The position numbers and the translations under genes are program-made. The notes under the pieces were generated by a model. It searched no databases. It saw only the letters and a list, made by a program, of their open reading frames with translations, and was not told the origin of the DNA. From Rhizophagus clarus (lineage: Eukaryota > Glomeromycota > Glomeromycetes > Glomerales > Glomeraceae), in the NCBI GenBank assembly GCA_015698045.1, contig BLAL01000087.1:248001-312000 (forward strand): a stretch of DNA of 64,000 bases, read 5' to 3'. Below are positions 9,931 to 20,631 of this stretch, in pieces. Positions within the stretch are counted from its first letter, which is position 1; each line of letters begins with the position of its first letter.

Positions 9931-10871
9931 ACGCTGAGATTTGTGAACAGATAGAGGATGGTAATAGTCTTCCCATTTTGAGTTGCCTTGAATTCCTCCT
10001 TTACTAAGGGTTCCCATCCTGCACGATACTGCCATTGAGTTCCAAGAATAAATAGGGATAGTTCTTTTCCATTATCATCATCATATTCTGTAGGAACGAC
10101 AGAGAATTCATCTGAAATGGTGTCTCTATTTTCTCTATCCTCAATAGTTACAGGAATACTATTAACTGTACCAAGAGAATGGGACTTACTTGCAACTCCA
10201 TTAAGTCTATGAATCTTTTTCTTATCTATTTTTAGACCCAAATGCTTTGCAACATTTTCTGAGACTATTGATGAGTCTGATCCACTATCAATTATTGCAT
10301 ATGGTATAGTCACGCTCCCCACCTTACAGGAGATGGTCGCAACATCATCAGCATTCTTTATTTGTAAAAAATTTATCTCTAAGGGCTTTGGCCAATATAT
10401 GTGACTATTTTTTTTTTGAGCCGATGCATAAGCCTTAATAGCATGATCTAACCGAATGCTTTCTGGTATAACATAGCTAGAAGAAGCAGTATTAATTTCT
10501 TTAATTTTAGATTCATTATCGGAAACTTGTAAAAGAGGCTTCTGCTCACTATTTACTGCCTGCAATAGTGGAAATAAGATGTCTTCGAATTTACTTGCAA
10601 CAATTCTCCATACTGATTCCCTTCTTTTAACCGTATCATTTGGCATACTAGTATTCAAGCAATGGTCTTTTATTTTGGAAAATATCATATTAATAAATTT
10701 TGAAATTTCTATAAGAATCTCTCTAGGACAATGAGGGACTAATGATGCTATTGAAGATTTTAAGGCTATTTGAAACATATAATTTGCAGCTGTGTCTATA
10801 TTGCTAGTATGAGATTTGAAAGTAGGGGACTTCTTGATACTCTTTTTTATTGGTACTCCACTTCGTACCAC
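9915..10871 (-). CDS. Retropepsin-like aspartic protease in element
   Basis: A 318-codon minus-strand frame. The catalytic loop is IDSGSDSSIVSENVAKHLGL (about residue 201), the retroviral-type D-S/T-G signature followed by the usual hydrophobic strand. Further on, LFILGTQW resembles the second conserved ILG element of retropepsins. A Gag-like region lies directly upstream on the same strand. Polintons normally carry an adenovirus-type cysteine protease, so a retropepsin is unexpected in an element with a family B polymerase. Confidence 0.75.
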   Translation of the reverse strand: MVRSGVPIKKSIKKSPTFKSHTSNIDTAANYMFQIALKSSIASLVPHCPREILIEISKFINMIFSKIKDHCLNTSMPNDTVKRRESVWRIVASKFEDILFPLLQAVNSEQKPLLQVSDNESKIKEINTASSSYVIPESIRLDHAIKAYASAQKKNSHIYWPKPLEINFLQIKNADDVATISCKVGSVTIPYAIIDSGSDSSIVSENVAKHLGLKIDKKKIHRLNGVASKSHSLGTVNSIPVTIEDRENRDTISDEFSVVPTEYDDDNGKELSLFILGTQWQYRAGWEPLVKEEFKATQNGKTITILYLFTNLSVMFLL

Positions 10872-11969
10872 TTTTTTTTTACAGCATAGCAGTTTTGGGA
10901 TTCATCAGCATCAATATATTCGTCATCTTCTTCTACTTCCTCTTCTTCAGAATCCTCTATATATTCTTCTATGTATTCTTCTTCAGAGTCTTCAGGATCT
11001 TCTTCCTCATTTTGATATACATAATTAACTTTCTTAGTCCGCTTAAGTCTAGGACAATTAATTTTTGTATGACCAGCCTTTCCACATGCTGAACAATGTC
11101 AGGTTTGCTTTGCAGATGCTTTTGGTATTACCTTTCTAACAACTTTCTTTGTGGCATAGGCACTTCTAGGTGTAAAGAGACTCTTTCTAACATGAGCTGT
11201 TTGACTAATTTTAAGTTCTTCATAAATAAAATTTTCTAATGTTGCATCATCTGTTCCTATTCCTGTATATGCCAAATCTCTTGCTAGACGAATTTTAAAA
11301 TCATCTTTTTGTGGTTGAATAGGTGCTGTCTCTTGGGAACTAACTAATTGCTGAATAGGTACTTGCCCGTAAGGCATTCCACTTGAACTTATAATCGGAT
11401 TACATTCTAGCCATAAATTCTTTAGTTCTGTAAAGTATGCATCTATATTAGCAGGATTAGCGATTTTCATCCATGTATAGAAGTCACCTGATAAGTGGTT
11501 TTTTAGAAATGATAGAGTCGTTGCATCATTATTTGCCACACCCAACAATAATGACCGAATTCTTTTTTCATATGTATCAGGGCTGTCTGTTGGTAAAAAT
11601 CTTTCTTGGGATAATCTTTGAATTGCTGATTGCTGGGTACCTATTGTTTCACGCTGATATTTTGCATTCATCCATACTCGTAGAGTGGCTGGAGAATTTA
11701 TAGCAGGGTTTCCAGCTGTATATGGATCATTATTCGAACTGGTAAATACTTCCCACCTAGCTTAGTTTTTAAAAGACCAAATTTAATTGCATCATTAAAG
11801 TCTCCTGCATTGGCATTTTCAAGAGCGTCATATTTGGCTCTAAATGTAATATAGAATTCCAAATTCTATCCAAGTATTCATTAGGAGGTTCCTGTCCAGT
11901 AAATGGATCATGTTTAGCAAAAATAGTTCCTATTGAGTCATATAATGGTTGTTGTCTAGCTTCTGCCAT
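10872..11969 (-). pseudogene. Gag-like region with CCHC zinc knuckle
   Basis: Minus-strand coding region, upstream of the retropepsin. It begins MAEARQQPLYDSIGTIFAKH. A helical part contains YEKRIRSLLLGVANNDA and LKNHLSGDFYTWMKIANP, of the style of retrotransposon Gag capsid domains. A basic segment follows, then a zinc knuckle CSACGKAGHTKINC (C-x2-C-x4-H-x4-C) at about 11050-11098 and a very acidic tract at about 10880-11030. The region looks broken. The order of capsid-like helices, knuckle and retropepsin copies a Gag-Pro module. Which retroelement family it came from is not clear from reading alone. Confidence 0.6.
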
Positions 11970-12150
11970 GTTTCCTAAGAGCGGATTGTTTTGTAAATAT
12001 TTTTAAAAAGTAGCAAAACAAAAGCACCAAGTTTTTTTGGTTTAATGTTAAATAATTAAAAAACTAATTAATGAATTTATATTGAATTTTCTGTTTTTTA
12101 ATAGTTTATATCATATATTATTTATATTTTAAATTTTATTTTAATTGGAT

Positions 12151-12816
12151 TTAAACTGATTTAATAAGAATAATTAACAACTTTAAAAAATTTTGGTGCG
12201 TTTGTTTTGATGCCCACTGTATCTGACCATAGGTATTATTAAGCAAACCATGAGCAGTAATAAGCTGACCTTGCATGTTAATAGCATCTTGAGCATGTCT
12301 TTGCATAAGTCCACGAGCAGTTGTTAATGAGATTCGTATTCCATTTAGTGTATTTTTGGGGTTAAATGATGTATCTCTATCAATATATGCTTCCACCCGA
12401 TCTAGTGCTATAGCGATATTTATTAAAATATCAGGTATGGCCATATTTTCTTCCTCCGGTCGTTCTTCTTTTTCAGAATGTTTATTACTAGATTTAGATA
12501 ATTCTTGTATATGAGATTTAAGTTTATCTATTGTGTCTTCTAGCTGGATAATTCGATTATCTTGAATAACTAATGCCTCCTCTTTTAGCTCCAGGTGATC
12601 CTGACATTTTTTAAGTTCACTTAGAATAACCTTACATTTATCCTTTAGCTGATTAACTTCATCATCATAAGATTGTATATTCTTTTCAAGATGAGAAATA
12701 TATCGCTCACAGGCTTTAATTTCCTCTTCAAGTTTGCGGATTTTCTTTTGTACTAACTTTATCCCTAGATCAAAGTTGCTGTTTAGTTGTTCAAGATATG
12801 TCTGATCAACTCCCAT
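12151..12816 (-). CDS. Coiled-coil protein of the element (221 aa)
   Basis: A complete ORF starting MGVDQTYLEQLNSNF. Residues about 15-120 form a long heptad-rich coiled coil (KLEEEIKACERYISHLEKNI and following). A charged linker (EKEERPEEE) comes next, then a helical C-terminal part (AIPDILINIAIALDRVEAYID). No family recognised. It starts close to, and diverges from, the integrase region on the opposite strand. A structural or scaffold role is possible but unproven. Confidence 0.55.
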   Translation of the reverse strand: MGVDQTYLEQLNSNFDLGIKLVQKKIRKLEEEIKACERYISHLEKNIQSYDDEVNQLKDKCKVILSELKKCQDHLELKEEALVIQDNRIIQLEDTIDKLKSHIQELSKSSNKHSEKEERPEEENMAIPDILINIAIALDRVEAYIDRDTSFNPKNTLNGIRISLTTARGLMQRHAQDAINMQGQLITAHGLLNNTYGQIQWASKQTHQNFLKLLIILIKSV

Positions 12817-12865
12817 TGTTACCTATTATTTCTATAGATTCTGGTGAGGCTCAAAATCTATTGCT

Positions 12866-13923
12866 TTGAAAAAGATTTATTATCAGCCTATTGGTTATTA
12901 TCGAAATGCTAAAAAATTACATGAAGCTTCTCTGAAAGCTGGATATGATTTTAGTTTAGACGAAGTGGAAGATTGGCTTGAGAGACAAGCTATACATCAA
13001 ATACATAAGCCTCATCCTAAATATATCCTCGTGCAAGTTTTTGCTCTGTTACTATTCCCAATGAAGTCCACCAGGCAGATGTTCTCTACATGCCTTATGA
13101 CAAAGTAGGACGAGTTACCTATCTTTTTTGCCTTAATATGGTTGACGTGGCTTCGAGATATAAAGCCTCTATCCCTATTGGTGCATATAGTGTTAAGGAT
13201 AGGCAGGGTATCTTAACTTCTGCTACTATTGCTCGATCACTTGAGAAAATCTATGATGATCCTGAATGTCCGTTGATCTGGCCAAAATTATTAATTACTG
13301 ATAGAGGATCAAAGTTTAAAGGTGATTGTGAGAAATTAATGAAAGAGCATGGTGTGAAAATTCAGAAGGCCAAATCTAAGCATACTATGGGTATTGTTGA
13401 AAGGTATAATCGCACCTTAGTTGAAAAGCTATTTCCTTCCCAAGATGCTTCTGATCTCTTGACTTTAGATAGACGATCCAGGGCTTGGATAAAGAATTTG
13501 CCGATAGTTGTTGAGGACATTAATAATTCTATCACACGACAGCTTGGTATTTCTCCTGTTGATGCAATAAAGGAAAAAGAGGTCTTTGCTAAGCCTTCTT
13601 ACCTTCGGGATGGTCCTATAGGCTTTGATGAGGAAAAGCTTTCTAGCGATGTATTAGTAAGATATTTGTTGTATCCTATTGATTTAGAGGATGGGAGACG
13701 TCGTGCTGGTGACTTGAATTGGTCTCCACGTATTTATTATATCCGGGAATCTATGGTGCAAAAAAATCAACCAGTCTTGTACTGGCTGGAAGAAGTCCCC
13801 TTTGGACTAACTGATGATGATGATTATATAGTCAAACATCCAGAAAGATCTTTTGTGCGAGAAGAGTTAATGGTTATTCCATTTGATACAGAATTGCCTC
13901 TCCCGTGGGTGCTTATGAATTAA
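12866..13923 (+). CDS. rve-family integrase region of the element
   Basis: Integrase of Polinton/retroviral type, which would cut and join the element ends to target DNA. An N-terminal helical portion (GYYRNAKKLHEASLKAGYDF) is followed by the DDE core: MVDVASRYKASIPI strand, LLITDRGSKFKGDCE with the second Asp, KSKHTMGIVERYNRTL with the catalytic Glu. A C-terminal domain rich in aromatic and charged residues ends at 13923. The region looks broken at about one place. The 6-bp target duplication fits this enzyme class. It lies near the right TIR, as in Polintons. Confidence 0.85.
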
Positions 13924-13927
13924 ATCT

Positions 13928-14119
13928 TTAAAGTGATGATAAGAAGTCTTCTATCTCTTCATCAACTTGTTTATCGGTAATGAAATGATCCTTAGCTAAT
14001 TTATAGTATAATTTATATAGTTCCATGATTGTATTAAGTATCTTTGGATCTCGCCCATAGAATTCTTTATATTCATCTTTGACTTTATGATATTTAGCTT
14101 CATTAGGGAATATGGTCAT
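13928..14119 (-). CDS. Small ORF in element (63 aa)
   Basis: Charged helical ORF, MTIFPNEAKYHKVKDEYKEF to EEIEDFLSSL, convergent with the integrase and starting two bases after the end of the neighbouring ORF at 14122. No family recognised. The close packing suggests the two belong together. Confidence 0.35.
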   Translation of the reverse strand: MTIFPNEAKYHKVKDEYKEFYGRDPKILNTIMELYKLYYKLAKDHFITDKQVDEEIEDFLSSL

Positions 14120-14121
14120 GG

Positions 14122-14310
14122 CTAGTTTGAGAACATATTCTTGGGATCTTCTGCCTGACGTAATTTTTTGATTCGCTCTTTATATGATTGCATAAATTTA
14201 CCATCTTTTGGCCTTCTATAATAAATGCCTGCCTTGACTACATTTATTAATGCCTGTTCGATTTCTTGATATGTAGGCTTGGTATCAGTTAATTGAATTT
14301 GTGTACTCAT
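14122..14310 (-). CDS. Small ORF in element (62 aa)
   Basis: Begins MSTQIQLTDTKPTYQEIEQA with a basic C-terminal half (YKERIKKLRQAEDPKN). It starts just inside the right TIR boundary at 14328 and reads inward. No family recognised. Confidence 0.35.
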   Translation of the reverse strand: MSTQIQLTDTKPTYQEIEQALINVVKAGIYYRRPKDGKFMQSYKERIKKLRQAEDPKNMFSN

Positions 14311-14327
14311 TGTGTATAAAGTTTTTT

Positions 14328-15304
14328 ATATATTACCATTACAGATTTTTCTCTTTAATTAATTATTTCCCTATATAGTGAAAATGATTGGAGAATATTT
14401 CTGTCCATACTTACTTAATACTGGTAAGACCCATGGAGTCCCCTGCATGCGACCAGAAGGATGCCATTTACATTGGAAGGCTAAGCCACGCATCCCTTGT
14501 AGTGAATGTGGTAAGCCTACTGGTTCTACTTCAGGACTGTGCCCATTGCATGTTAAAGGATACTATGTGATTCAATATGTTAACAGGCTTCGGGATAAGG
14601 CTCGGTGTACTCAGAATAGTTAGCAATTTTTCGTATGATTTAGAGGTGAGACTTATAGGTGTAATTTTTTTTTGTATGACTTATTTGACCATATGTTTTT
14701 CTTAATAAAATGGGTCTAGAATGGTTTTCTGCGTATTGTGAAATTATTTGTATGCTAGAATAAAGTAGAATAATATTTAGAACTTTTTCCTGTTATCCAT
14801 TTTTTCGTATGACTTATCTTTGCTAAGTCATACGAAAAAAAATTTGGGTACCCTTTAATTTTATCAATGAATCAGCTTTAGAATTAATTCTAGTATAACA
14901 TAAAAATATGGTATGCAAATTATGCTTGACAGGTCAAATGCTGAACACACTCGGACACTTCAGTCCTCGGTGTTCAGCGTTCTCCTAAGAGGCAAGCAAT
15001 ATGACATACTTTTTTCGTTATATTATTTGAGATTAAAATCAGGCCAGCACGTTAACAAAGATGGTTATCTCCTTTAACTTGAAAACTAAAAATTTGGATA
15101 AGAAGATATGTTAACAGGATTTGAGCCCCAGCCTGATTTAAAACTTAAATTCAATATCGTATTTCGATATGTTTCCTGGTCTTGAAAATAAATTTTGTGT
15201 TAAAAAAAGATTACATAAATTTTGTATATCAGGAAATAAGCCGGTAGAGGCTTACACTAATTATACCTATTCGGAAATCTTGTCCCAGAACCCCCATTTT
15301 GTTC
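14328..15304 (-). repeat. Right terminal inverted repeat of the virus-like element
   Basis: Matches the reverse complement of 2867-3842 with a one-base length difference and few substitutions. It ends CCCCCATTTTGTTC, then TATATA target duplication. It contains hairpins at 14800-14840 and 14936-14982 and the second copy of the 81-aa ORF. Confidence 0.92.
14378..14623 (+). CDS. TIR-encoded 81-aa Cys-rich protein (right copy)
   Basis: Same translation as the left-TIR ORF, reading outward toward the right end. Two intact identical copies inside TIRs that otherwise differ at scattered sites hint that the product matters. The spacing C-x2-C-x11-C-x2-H is zinc-ribbon-like. Confidence 0.6.
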   Translation: MKMIGEYFCPYLLNTGKTHGVPCMRPEGCHLHWKAKPRIPCSECGKPTGSTSGLCPLHVKGYYVIQYVNRLRDKARCTQNS

Positions 15305-16345
15305 TATATATTATTTTGATGATTATTATTCACTTTATAATCATTTAATTAAAGTTCATGGCTTTACAAAAGATCCTGAGTTAGAAGATTATATGCTAGT
15401 TATGGAATATGCGTTGGGACTTGGGAGGAGATTTATAGAATGAACAAAAACTAGTACTTATTTTATTGCAAATTTCAAAAGGGTACTATTTACATTTTAA
15501 ATGTATTTATTGAATTCTTAAAATTTAAAGTTATTAACTTACTTTTTTTAGACTTGAACAGATTCATGAAAAAAAAAATTCATTACATCGAGATTTTCAT
15601 AGTGGAAATATATTATTATGTCTAGCTATAAATTATTTAATTAATGATGGTATAGTTATGTAGGAACTTACTACAAGTTGTAAATCTTTTGCACGATATT
15701 CATCTTATTTATAAAATTCTAAATGGAGAAAGACCAAAAATAACAGATGATACACCAGAATGTTATGCCAATTTAATGAAAAGGTGTTGGGATTCTAATC
15801 CTAAAAAAAGACCTTCTATAAAAGTCATTTTTTCACCGTTGTTAGTTGGTATTATAGTAAAAATGAAACTGAATTTAATGAAGCTGAAATAAAAAGAAAG
15901 AAATTGATAAAATCAAAGAAGATCGGACCTGAATTTTCCGAAAAATATCATTCAGATGCCATTTATACAAGTGGACCATTAAGTACCTTAATTTCTAAAT
16001 GTTTATCTACCAATTCATCAACAATTTCATTTAGTAATGAACAAGGTATTACAAAAAAATGTTAAACGTAATTAAAAAAAAGAATATACGTGGTAATCTT
16101 TAAATACATGTTATTTTCTTCAGATTATAATTATATTTCGGAAGAACAAGAGCTTGATATAGACATTGAAAGGTATTTGCTATTATATTTTTAGATAATA
16201 TTATATTTCATACTAATTAGCTTATTGAATTGTAATATAGTTCATCACGAAATTTGTCAATTCAAAATTCATTGAACTATTTAAAAAAGCGAAGCATTGA
16301 AGAACTAAATCTTGAAATCCATGGCAATAGTGGTAGATATTTATT
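15305..16345 (+). pseudogene. Protein kinase gene, 3' remnant
   Basis: Continuation of the kinase interrupted at 2867. It reads FDDYYSLYNHLIKVHGF, then TKDPELEDYMLVMEYALG (hinge). After an intron-like gap (acceptor TTTTTTTAG near 15551) comes LEQIHEKKNSLHRDFHSGN (catalytic loop HRDFHSGN at 15586-15609). The segment with DFG and APE is missing: sequence jumps near 15660 to DIHLIYKILNGERPKITDD and MKRCWDSNPKKRPS (subdomain XI, 15689-15830). The tail GPEFSEKYHSDAIYTSGPLS and later LSIQNSLNYLKKRSIEELN is typical of Rhizophagus kinases and is cut by short introns. Several stops and frame changes plus the lost activation segment make it a pseudogene. Confidence 0.8.
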
Positions 16346-17019
16346 TGTCTTGATAACGATTATTTTTTTTTTTATATTAACCAAATTTAAAATATTTAAG
16401 TAGGAAAACGTATTAAAACTAGTGAGATCCATCACAAAAGTTAAATATTCATTATACATGCATCAGACTTTTAAGTAGAGTTTATTTAATTAATTTTTTT
16501 ATGCAATTATAAAATATCATTTATTTTTATTTTATGATTCAAATGAATTATAAAATTATTATAATGCTTCAAATGAATTAATTATAGGATCAAAATTATT
16601 TGATTAAACAAACTTTTTATAAACTTAATGAGATATGCAACGATAAATTTCAACTTATCCACCGTTAAACGCTATGGTATTTTTTGTTCGCAAGATTAGA
16701 AATTTTTCATCACGCAAGGCGCTTGAATTTATAAATTTGCTGTACTACTCTAAAAAGTTAAGGTGAAATGTGAAATTAACAAACCAAATCTTAATTGTTA
16801 AAAAAGAATTATTAAATGCATTAAATAAAAATTAAAAGTATAGTATATATCAATATACGTAATCGTCTATCATATGAAAATCATTTCGTTCGGTCAAATT
16901 ATTACCCGAAAATTCCATTACGGTCGTACGAAGATCAAAATTAGGAAAATATGAATGTGTTCATTTTACTCATTGTAAATACTTTCCATACTTTCTCTTT
17001 CAAACCTTTATAAAATAAA
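16346..17019. other. AT-rich spacer upstream of BTB-TLDc gene
   Basis: Non-coding. A TATAAAATAAA stretch lies immediately before the ATG at 17020, too close for a normal TATA box. No other clear element was seen. Confidence 0.5.
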
Positions 17020-18500
17020 ATGTCTCAAGAATTATTTCAAGAAGTTATTAACGATTTGGAAAAATTACTTACAACTGAAATAGGATATGACGTTATTATC
17101 TACGCTGGTGAAAATGAAAACATAAAAGAATTACATGCGCATTCAAATATTTTATGTACAAGGTCACAATATTTTAATACTGCGTTCTCTAATGAATGGG
17201 CTGAAAAAAAGGATGGAAAATTTATTTTTAAGAAACCTAATGTTTCTCCTCATTTATTTAAAATGATTCTAAGGTAACGTAAATAATGATAAGAAATAGA
17301 CGTCGTAATAAATATTTAATATAAAATTTTCAATTATTTAGATTTATTTACTGTGGAAAAATTGATTTGAACAAATTACAAGGTCCTGAAGTGTTAAAAC
17401 TTTTGATCGTAGTAGATGAACTTAATATTCAATCTTTAATCTCTTATATTCAAAATTATTTGATTAACCACCGAGATGAGTATTTGCAACAGGATCCTAT
17501 AGGAATTCTTGAGGCCGTTTATCAACATGAATCATTCACAGACTTATGGAATTATTGTCTCGAGAAAGTTTGTCAAGATCCAAAAATGTTATTTAATTCT
17601 GATAAATTTACCAGTTTAAAATCATCTTTATTAAAATTACTTTTAGAGAGGGATGACTTAGAATTGGACGAAATTTTTATTTGGGATAGTTTATTAAAAT
17701 GGGGTCTTGCGCAAAATCCTTCCATTTCAAAAGACGTCACGAAATGGAATAAGGAAGATATTACAATTATGGAGAGGACCCTTCATGGATTTATTCCATT
17801 AGTAAGATTTTATCATATTTCTTCAGAAGATTTTCTTGATAAAATATATCCTATAAAAAAATTGCTATCAAAAGATTTAGCTAAAGACCTGGTGAAATTT
17901 TATATTGCACCAGATAGGAAACCAAATATTGATGAGATTCAACCTCCCAGAAAATCAAAGCTTATTCATGTTGTTTATGATTCAATTTTAATCGAACGTC
18001 AACATTTTGCTATTATTGCTAGTTGGATCGATAAGAAAAAGGATTTATATTATAATGCGAGAAATATTCCTTATAATTTCAATTTAATTTTTCGTTCTAG
18101 TAGAGACGGTAATACACCTGCAGCATTTCATTCTAAATGTGACAATAAGGGGCCCACCATAGTTATAGCAAAAGTTGCGAATTCAGAAAAAATAGTTGGA
18201 GGATATAATCCATTTCAATGGAATTCAAGTAATCAAGATATGCCTACAATTGATAGTTTTATATACTTATTTACAGATAAAAATGATATAAAAACCGCAA
18301 AAGTGGGTTATAGTAAAGGTGATCAGCATTCTGTAAGAAATTTAGCTGATTATGGCCCAGGATTTGGTAGTGGCACAGATTTAATATGTTGGAATGATGG
18401 TAGATGGTTACGCAGTTCAGCAGCTTCATATCCTGAAATTAATGGTATTCCAACAGGATTCTTTAACGTAGATGACTACGAAGTCTTTCAAGTCATTTAA
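17020..18500 (+). CDS. BTB-BACK-TLDc protein, two exons (470 aa)
   Basis: Exons 17020-17273 and 17342-18500; a 68-nt GT-AG intron splits an Arg codon (AG|A, phase 2). Joined length is 1413 nt including the stop. The start MSQELFQEVINDLEKLL is the family's usual N-terminus. BTB domain about residues 22-125 (DVIIYAGENENIKELHAHS; after the intron FIYCGKIDLNKLQGPE). BACK-like helices follow (LLLERDDLELDEIFIWDSLLKW). TLDc runs from about FNLIFRSSRDGN through KIVGGYNPFQW to DDYEVFQVI. Proteins of this plan are likely substrate adaptors for cullin-3 ligases, with TLDc linked in other eukaryotes to V-ATPase and oxidative-stress functions; the role here is inferred. Frame fully open. It is a more diverged paralogue of the 106 and 29873 genes. 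Confidence 0.93.
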
Positions 18501-19439
18501 ATTCAGATTTGCGTAATTTATGATGATAATAATTTAACGTTTAAAAGATGGCAAATATTATTTATTGAAAGAGATAAATAAAAATTTAATATTTGAATAT
18601 ACTTGGAGTTTATTTTACTTAATAAAAACCATTGTACTAGGTGTCTATCAGCATATGCTACCAATGATACAGAATCTGTCATCGCCTAAAAGCATAATAG
18701 TTGAACTGTTGAACACAAACTAGGCTGCAAATTATACGTGTATATATACGTGAGTTGAAAAATCAATAATAAAAAAAAAATTATTTTGTCAGCTATTTCA
18801 AGAAGATTCAAATGCAGTAGTGAACATAGGTGTTGCTACGACTAGATATTGAAATGGCTCAAAACGAGTCGATTCGAATCGATTCTGAGTTTCTTTGAGT
18901 TTAGAACTATTTTTAACTATAAAAACCGGTTTGATGACAATCCAATTTCGAGCCAGTTCTAATCACAGATAAACTACTAATCAAATCTTTCCAATTGATA
19001 TATTCTATGTAGCTCATTTTTATCTATGAGAGTAAAAAGTGGAGTCGATGAAAAGCTTTACGAATATTATCTAATTCTCGTCATTATATCCTGTCACCTT
19101 TCCAAATAGATCTTCTACTAATAAAGTAAGCTAGTGATAAAAATTGGTAAATTTCATTCAAATATTACGGACTATAAATTTCCATAATACCATGATGTGT
19201 ATTACAAAATTCAAAACTAGGCAATCATTTCTTGATTTATTTACATTTGTTATAAGCATGATGCTATGCGCAGGTGGCGTTGCGAAGGCTGGTTGGTTCT
19301 AGATTTTTACACCACAAATTTTTTAAATTTTAAATGGGTTTAACCAAATATCAGTGAACTTGTTTACTATAATTTATATTTATATAATAAGCTTAATTTT
19401 TAATTTCATTGAATTATTCAAAATAAATCCTCAAAAAAA
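18501..19439. other. Non-coding spacer with a short palindromic block
   Basis: No gene seen. Around 18870-18955 the sequence is rich in GAGTCGATTCGAATCGATTC-type palindromic words, which may be a worn transposon end. Confidence 0.4.
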
Positions 19440-19850
19440 AGATGATATAATTCATTTTCAATCTAATTATTTATTGCTTTGCTAAGCTTTCTAGTCTTAA
19501 CTTGTTTATATTTATTAAATTTACGTTTCAAAGAATTAAGTTCTTTGAGATACCATATCGGAGTTCGTAAAGAAACGTTTCTATGAACCCACATTGATGG
19601 AAGGGAAGATGACTGACGAGAAAAAGGAATATATAAAGTTCGTATGTTTCATAAACAGCGTTATTGGCATACCCAACATTTTTGAAAAATTCCGTTAAAA
19701 AAAAACGATAACTTCCGACGAGAGATTTTCTACTATGGTATGATACAATTGTAGAATAACAGGATTATTAATTGCGCCAATAAAAAGAAAATTTGTCAAA
19801 TTATATAATTTACTTTTAGATTCGATTAATCGATTCCAATGTAATGGATT
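19440..19850 (-). pseudogene. Unidentified coding remnant
   Basis: On the minus strand, protein-like stretches occur in more than one frame: NLTNFLFIGAINNPVILQLY with HTIVENLSSEVIV, then QSSSLPSMWVHRNVSLRTP with IWYLKELNSLKRKFNKYK. The composition is unlike the surrounding spacer, and frame changes and stops separate the pieces. I do not recognise the family. Confidence 0.3.
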
Positions 19851-20040
19851 CCTCGTCTTCTTCGATAAGAAATCCGCAAAAGTACTTCATCATTAATATA
19901 AATGATCTGGATAAATTTTTTATAAAAAAATTTTTTTTTTTTATTTTTCTTAACGTTAATTATTCAAATTTTATTTATTTTGCATATATTATGAAACTTT
20001 TACTTCAATTTTATTTCCGTAATTTTTATCACTTCAACTG

Positions 20041-20200
20041 AACGTCTACGTAACAAACAAATCAATTTATTCAAGAAAAAAAAAATAAAAAAATAAATAC
20101 ACAAATAAACCAATCAAAATTAACGAATATAATGTTTCACTTCCGGATTAAAAATATTCTTTTTTCAGTTTTACTGCATTCATTAGTAATTCAGTATCTG
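20041..20200 (+). repeat. Direct repeat, copy 1
   Basis: Shares ACGTAACAAACAAAT, then CACTTCCGGATTAAAAAT, then TTTTACT.CATT.ATTA and TAATTCAGTATCT with the block at 20483-20631. The two copies flank about 280 bp of less AT-rich DNA. Confidence 0.7.
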
Positions 20201-20482
20201 GTACGGGGGGCTATAGTTCCAACCGTTGGAGAAAATCAAAGGAGAGGTGAACGGTTAATGGACCCTCTTTAGTTGAACCAAAGGGCGAGTGATGTGTTAA
20301 CTAAACCGTAGATGTTGACTCTGGGTAGATTATAATACGTCAGGTTGGCTGGGAAAGGAACCGGGCCTTCAGTCTCTTTCGCATGGATTGTGAGACTGTT
20401 CCATGAAATTGTCCACTATTAACAGTGTCTAACTTAATAGAGTAGGTATGAACGTCATTGATCAACTTATAACTTAAAAAGA
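20201..20482. other. GC-richer island between direct repeats
   Basis: Noticeably richer in G and C than its surroundings, starting GGTACGGGGGGCTATAG. It has no ORF. The flanking direct repeats suggest a small element or a structured RNA locus. No tRNA-like A/B box pair was convincing. Confidence 0.35.
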
Positions 20483-20631
20483 CTTTCTACGTAACAAACA
20501 AATGAATTAATTCAAGGAGAAAAAATAAAATAAAATAAAATTACATATAATGCTTCACTTCCGGATTAAAAATAATTTTTTTTTTTTTTTTTTTAGTTTT
20601 ACTACATTTCATTAATAATTCAGTATCTTTA
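20483..20631 (+). repeat. Direct repeat, copy 2
   Basis: Second copy of the 20041-20200 block, with a longer T run in the middle and several substitutions. Confidence 0.7.

Larger units (their letters stand above)
2867..15304. mobile_element. Polinton/Maverick-like virus-like element with long TIRs, DNA polymerase B, integrase, Gag-like and retropepsin parts
   Basis: A 12.4 kb element flanked by TATATA on both sides (2861-2866 and 15305-15310), a 6-bp target duplication as expected for Polintons. Terminal inverted repeats run 2867-3842 and 14328-15304 and differ at only a few positions, so the insertion looks young. Parts on the + strand: a finger-bearing leader region, family B DNA polymerase, and an rve integrase. 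Parts on the - strand: a C2H2-like ORF, retropepsin, Gag-like CCHC region, a coiled-coil ORF and two small ORFs. An 81-aa ORF lies in each TIR. I see no packaging ATPase, adenoviral-type cysteine protease or jelly-roll capsid. The element appears broken, with roughly half a dozen interruptions. It sits inside a host kinase pseudogene. Confidence 0.85.
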
